Source: an uncultured Bacillota bacterium (GTDB lineage Bacteria; Bacillota; Clostridia; Oscillospirales; Oscillospiraceae). Taken from it: a DNA stretch of 64,000 bases. A program made the position numbers and the translations under genes. Position 1 is the stretch's first letter, and each line of letters opens with the position of its first letter. This document shows, piece after piece, positions 61,818-64,000 of this stretch. The notes beneath the pieces are model-generated. The model ran no database searches, was not told the DNA's origin, and worked only from the letters and a program-made list of their open reading frames with translations. The DNA lies in NCBI GenBank assembly GCA_947073765.1, contig CAMTMZ010000009.1, forward strand, positions 1 to 64,000, written 5' to 3'.

Positions 61818-63338
61818 TTGCGTCTTAACAAACAGCTGATCGAAAAAACCCGGGAGTCCATGGCTTCTGTACTCCCTATTACCGCCATTGTTTTCCTCCT
61901 GTCCATCACCATCGCCCCCCTGGACCCGGGCACGCTGGTACTCTTTCTCTTCGGGGCAATTCTGCTGGTGGGCGGCATGGGGCTTTTTACCCTTGGGGTG
62001 GACATGTCCATGATCCCTATGGGGGAGGGAGTCGGCTCCACGCTCAGCAAGAGCAAGCATCTGATTATTCCCATCGCGGTCTATTTCCTGCTGGGTATGC
62101 TCACCACTATGGCGGAGCCGGACCTCCAGGTGCTCTCCAAGCAGGTCCCCGCAATCAACGGCACCGTACTCATCACCACCGTGGCAGTGGGTGTAGGACT
62201 CTTCCTGGTTGCCGCCACTCTGCGCATCCGGAAGGGCATCCCTCTGCGGCGGATGCTGCTGGCGCTCTACTTTGTCGTTTTTGTTCTGGCCTTTCTGGCC
62301 CCCGGAAATTTCATTCCAGTCTCTTTTGATTCCGGCGGCGTTACCACCGGGCCTATCACCGTCCCTTTCATTATGTCACTGGGTCTGGGCATCGCCTCTA
62401 CCCGCAGTGATAAAAATTCTGCCAGCGACAGCTTCGGCCTCATCTCTCTTTGCTCCATCGGCCCCATCCTGTGTGTTCTGCTTCTGGGCATAATTTATAA
62501 GCCTCAGGAGGCCGCCTCGCATTTGAGCGTCATTCCCACCATCCCCACTACCGCTCAGGCCGCCCAATACTTTATTCAGTCTTTCCCCGGTTACCTGGAG
62601 GAGGTGGCTATGGCGCTTCTCCCAGTCACAGGATTATTTTTAGTGTTCCAGCTCCTCACCCGCCGTTTTAAGCGGGGGCAGATCATGCGGATTGCCGCGG
62701 GACTGCTGTATACATATCTGGGGCTGGTCCTCTTTCTATGCGGCGTTAATGTGGGCTTCATGCCCGCTGGCCAGTTGATCGGCGCTACCATCGCCTCTGG
62801 AACTCGGCAGTGGCTTCTCATCCCCATTGGCATGCTTATCGGCTACTACATTGTCAAGGCAGAGCCAGCTGTCACTGTTCTCACCAAACAGGTAGAGGAG
62901 ATTTCCAACGGCTCCATCTCTCAGCGGGCCATGGGCTTAGCCATGTCCATCGGTGTGTGCGTCTCGGTGGGCTTGGCCATGGTTCGTGTGCTCACCGGTT
63001 TGAATATTTTTTGGCTGCTGATCCCCGGTTACGCTATTTCTCTGGGTCTCACCTTCCTGGTGCCAGACATCTTTACCGGCATCGCTTTCGACTCCGGCGG
63101 TGTCGCCAGCGGTCCTATGACCGCCACATTCCTGCTGCCCTTCGCCCAAGGCGCCTGCCATTCCATGGGGGGAAACATGATGACCGACGCCTTTGGCATT
63201 GTGGCTATGGTCGCCATGACTCCTCTGGTCACCATACAGGTCATGGGTCTTTCCAGTGTCGTACGCCACAAGCTGGCCCGCCGCCGCCTGCGTTCCCGCA
63301 TGGACCGCGTTGAGGATGCGATCCTCTACTTTGATTAG
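61818..63338 (+). CDS. DUF1538 membrane protein
   Basis: A 506-residue protein with about 12 hydrophobic segments. It has an internal duplication: FDSGGVTTGPITVPF (near 175) and FDSGGVASGPMTATF (near 420) are the same motif, each followed by a D-x-F-G-x-x motif. This matches the two-repeat DUF1538 family, whose function is unknown and may be transport. The start is TTG 61818 with AAAGGAGTGGAGG ahead. The PII-like gene starts 13 bp after its stop, so it may be gated by PII. Confidence 0.82.
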   Translation: MRLNKQLIEKTRESMASVLPITAIVFLLSITIAPLDPGTLVLFLFGAILLVGGMGLFTLGVDMSMIPMGEGVGSTLSKSKHLIIPIAVYFLLGMLTTMAEPDLQVLSKQVPAINGTVLITTVAVGVGLFLVAATLRIRKGIPLRRMLLALYFVVFVLAFLAPGNFIPVSFDSGGVTTGPITVPFIMSLGLGIASTRSDKNSASDSFGLISLCSIGPILCVLLLGIIYKPQEAASHLSVIPTIPTTAQAAQYFIQSFPGYLEEVAMALLPVTGLFLVFQLLTRRFKRGQIMRIAAGLLYTYLGLVLFLCGVNVGFMPAGQLIGATIASGTRQWLLIPIGMLIGYYIVKAEPAVTVLTKQVEEISNGSISQRAMGLAMSIGVCVSVGLAMVRVLTGLNIFWLLIPGYAISLGLTFLVPDIFTGIAFDSGGVASGPMTATFLLPFAQGACHSMGGNMMTDAFGIVAMVAMTPLVTIQVMGLSSVVRHKLARRRLRSRMDRVEDAILYFD

Positions 63339-63351
63339 GAGGGCAGCTACT

Positions 63352-64000
63352 ATGGAAGCTATGAAAGTGATTCTCTCCATTGTAGAGCGTGGCCAAGGGG
63401 CCGCCATGCTGAAGCTATACCGCAAACTGCATGTGCCCATTCACTTACAGTGTGCCGGCAAGGGCACCGCCACCTCAGAAATTATGGACATCCTAGGTCT
63501 GGGCTCCAGTGAAAAAGACATATTGCTCAGCTTTTCCGCCACGTCCGCCGCTAAAAACCTGCTTCACAGCCTGGATAATGAGCTTCGGGGGCACACCGGC
63601 GGCGCGGGTATTGTGGTTTCCATCCCCATATCCGGGCTGAACAGTCTGGTGGCCAATCTGGCTGCCTATCACGCCGAGAGCTTAAAGGAAAAAGAGGAGG
63701 GAAACGAGATGGAGCGTACTGAAAACAGCCTGATTCTGGTGGTATGTGCCCGTGGCTGCACCGATGATGTTATGTCCACAGCCAAGGCCCACGGCGCCCG
63801 AGGCGGAACCGTTATTAAAGGGCGCCTCTCTGGGCGGAAGGAGCTGGAACAGGCTTATGAGGTGGAGTTAAAAGCGGAGCGGGAAATTGTAGCGATCGTA
63901 GTTCCTACCAGTCTGCGTGGCCCAATTATGGAAGCTATCAACGCAGAGCACGGTCTTCGCAGTGAAGCACAGGCGGCTCTGTGTTCTCTGCCCATTGAAC
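63352..64000 (+). CDS. PII-like protein with two repeats, 3'-partial
   Basis: The gene runs off the window end; 216 codons are visible. AGGAGG precedes ATG 63352. The first half (MKVILSIVERGQGAAMLKLYRK, residues 4-25) and second half (SLILVVCARGCTDDVMSTAKAHGARGGTVIKGR) each look like a ferredoxin-like PII core. The second ends with a REIVAIVVPTSLRGPIMEAIN strand-helix, also PII-like. It is encoded just behind a DUF1538 membrane protein, an arrangement that suggests a PII-regulated transporter. The ligand is unknown. Confidence 0.75.
   Translation, partial: MEAMKVILSIVERGQGAAMLKLYRKLHVPIHLQCAGKGTATSEIMDILGLGSSEKDILLSFSATSAAKNLLHSLDNELRGHTGGAGIVVSIPISGLNSLVANLAAYHAESLKEKEEGNEMERTENSLILVVCARGCTDDVMSTAKAHGARGGTVIKGRLSGRKELEQAYEVELKAEREIVAIVVPTSLRGPIMEAINAEHGLRSEAQAALCSLPIE

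Overview
The window looks like chromosome from a spore-forming, butyrate-producing anaerobic Firmicute, probably family Oscillospiraceae (Flavonifractor/Lawsonibacter-like). That placement is an inference from gene content and GC-rich codon use: Ptb-Buk butyrate genes, a trimeric [FeFe] hydrogenase, pyruvate phosphate dikinase, rubrerythrin, sporulation-type cell-wall proteins and a valine T-box. No rRNA is present and no database search was possible.

Region 1 (1 to about 8345) is part of an integrated mobilizable element of Tn4451/TnpX type. It carries a partial AT-rich methyltransferase, a sigma-factor-like gene broken by an amber codon, a small HTH-type regulator, a hairpin-rich candidate oriT, MobC, a MOB_P relaxase, a cysteine-rich VLP protein, a RepA_N initiator with an internal 23-bp iteron array, a DnaC-like ATPase, TnpW and a large serine recombinase. 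The left end lies outside the window. The right end is probably at 8293-8345. Two lower-GC orphan genes (8346-9271) follow.

Region 2 (9.5-18.5 kb) is core chromosome. It has a minus-strand SpoIID-like/peptidoglycan-binding cassette, then a plus-strand run of DUF512 radical SAM, der, plsY, gpsA, an alanyl-tRNA editing protein and a guanylate-kinase-like gene. Region 3 (18.5-26.6 kb) holds a minus-strand operon led by a valine T-box (two YcxB-like genes, valS, an aldo/keto reductase), then coaX and an ECF S component divergent from coaBC. This groups pantothenate uptake, phosphorylation and CoA synthesis. Region 4 (26.6-35.2 kb) has small HTH regulators, a MarR-MATE efflux pair under an obvious operator, rubrerythrin, purA, an S41 protease with an SLH-like tail, and two CobW-family GTPases, one with a long His-rich linker and one fused to a YcgQ-like domain.

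Region 5 (35.2-42.2 kb) contains an NSS transporter, a two-gene DNA-repair-associated radical SAM pair (TIGR03916/TIGR03915) with an SOS-like palindrome at its promoter, nrdR, an XRE regulator, a zinc metallopeptidase and gluQ, a gene-poor stretch, and tRNA-Thr(CGU). Region 6 (42.3-53.1 kb) has ptb-buk, a stand-alone N-terminal half of PTS enzyme I, an aminotransferase, the HydCBA electron-bifurcating hydrogenase, a LysR regulator and an O6-alkylguanine methyltransferase. Region 7 (53.2-64 kb) has a polysaccharide deacetylase, a DUF1294 protein, ppdK, a CofE-like ligase, a HAAS/PadR pair, an aldehyde dehydrogenase, a ComFB-like protein, and a DUF1538 membrane protein followed by a PII-like protein that runs off the end.

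The fermentative genes fit together: the hydrogenase re-oxidises NADH and ferredoxin, Ptb-Buk makes ATP from butyryl-CoA, PPDK links PEP and pyruvate, and the CoA cluster supplies the acyl carrier.
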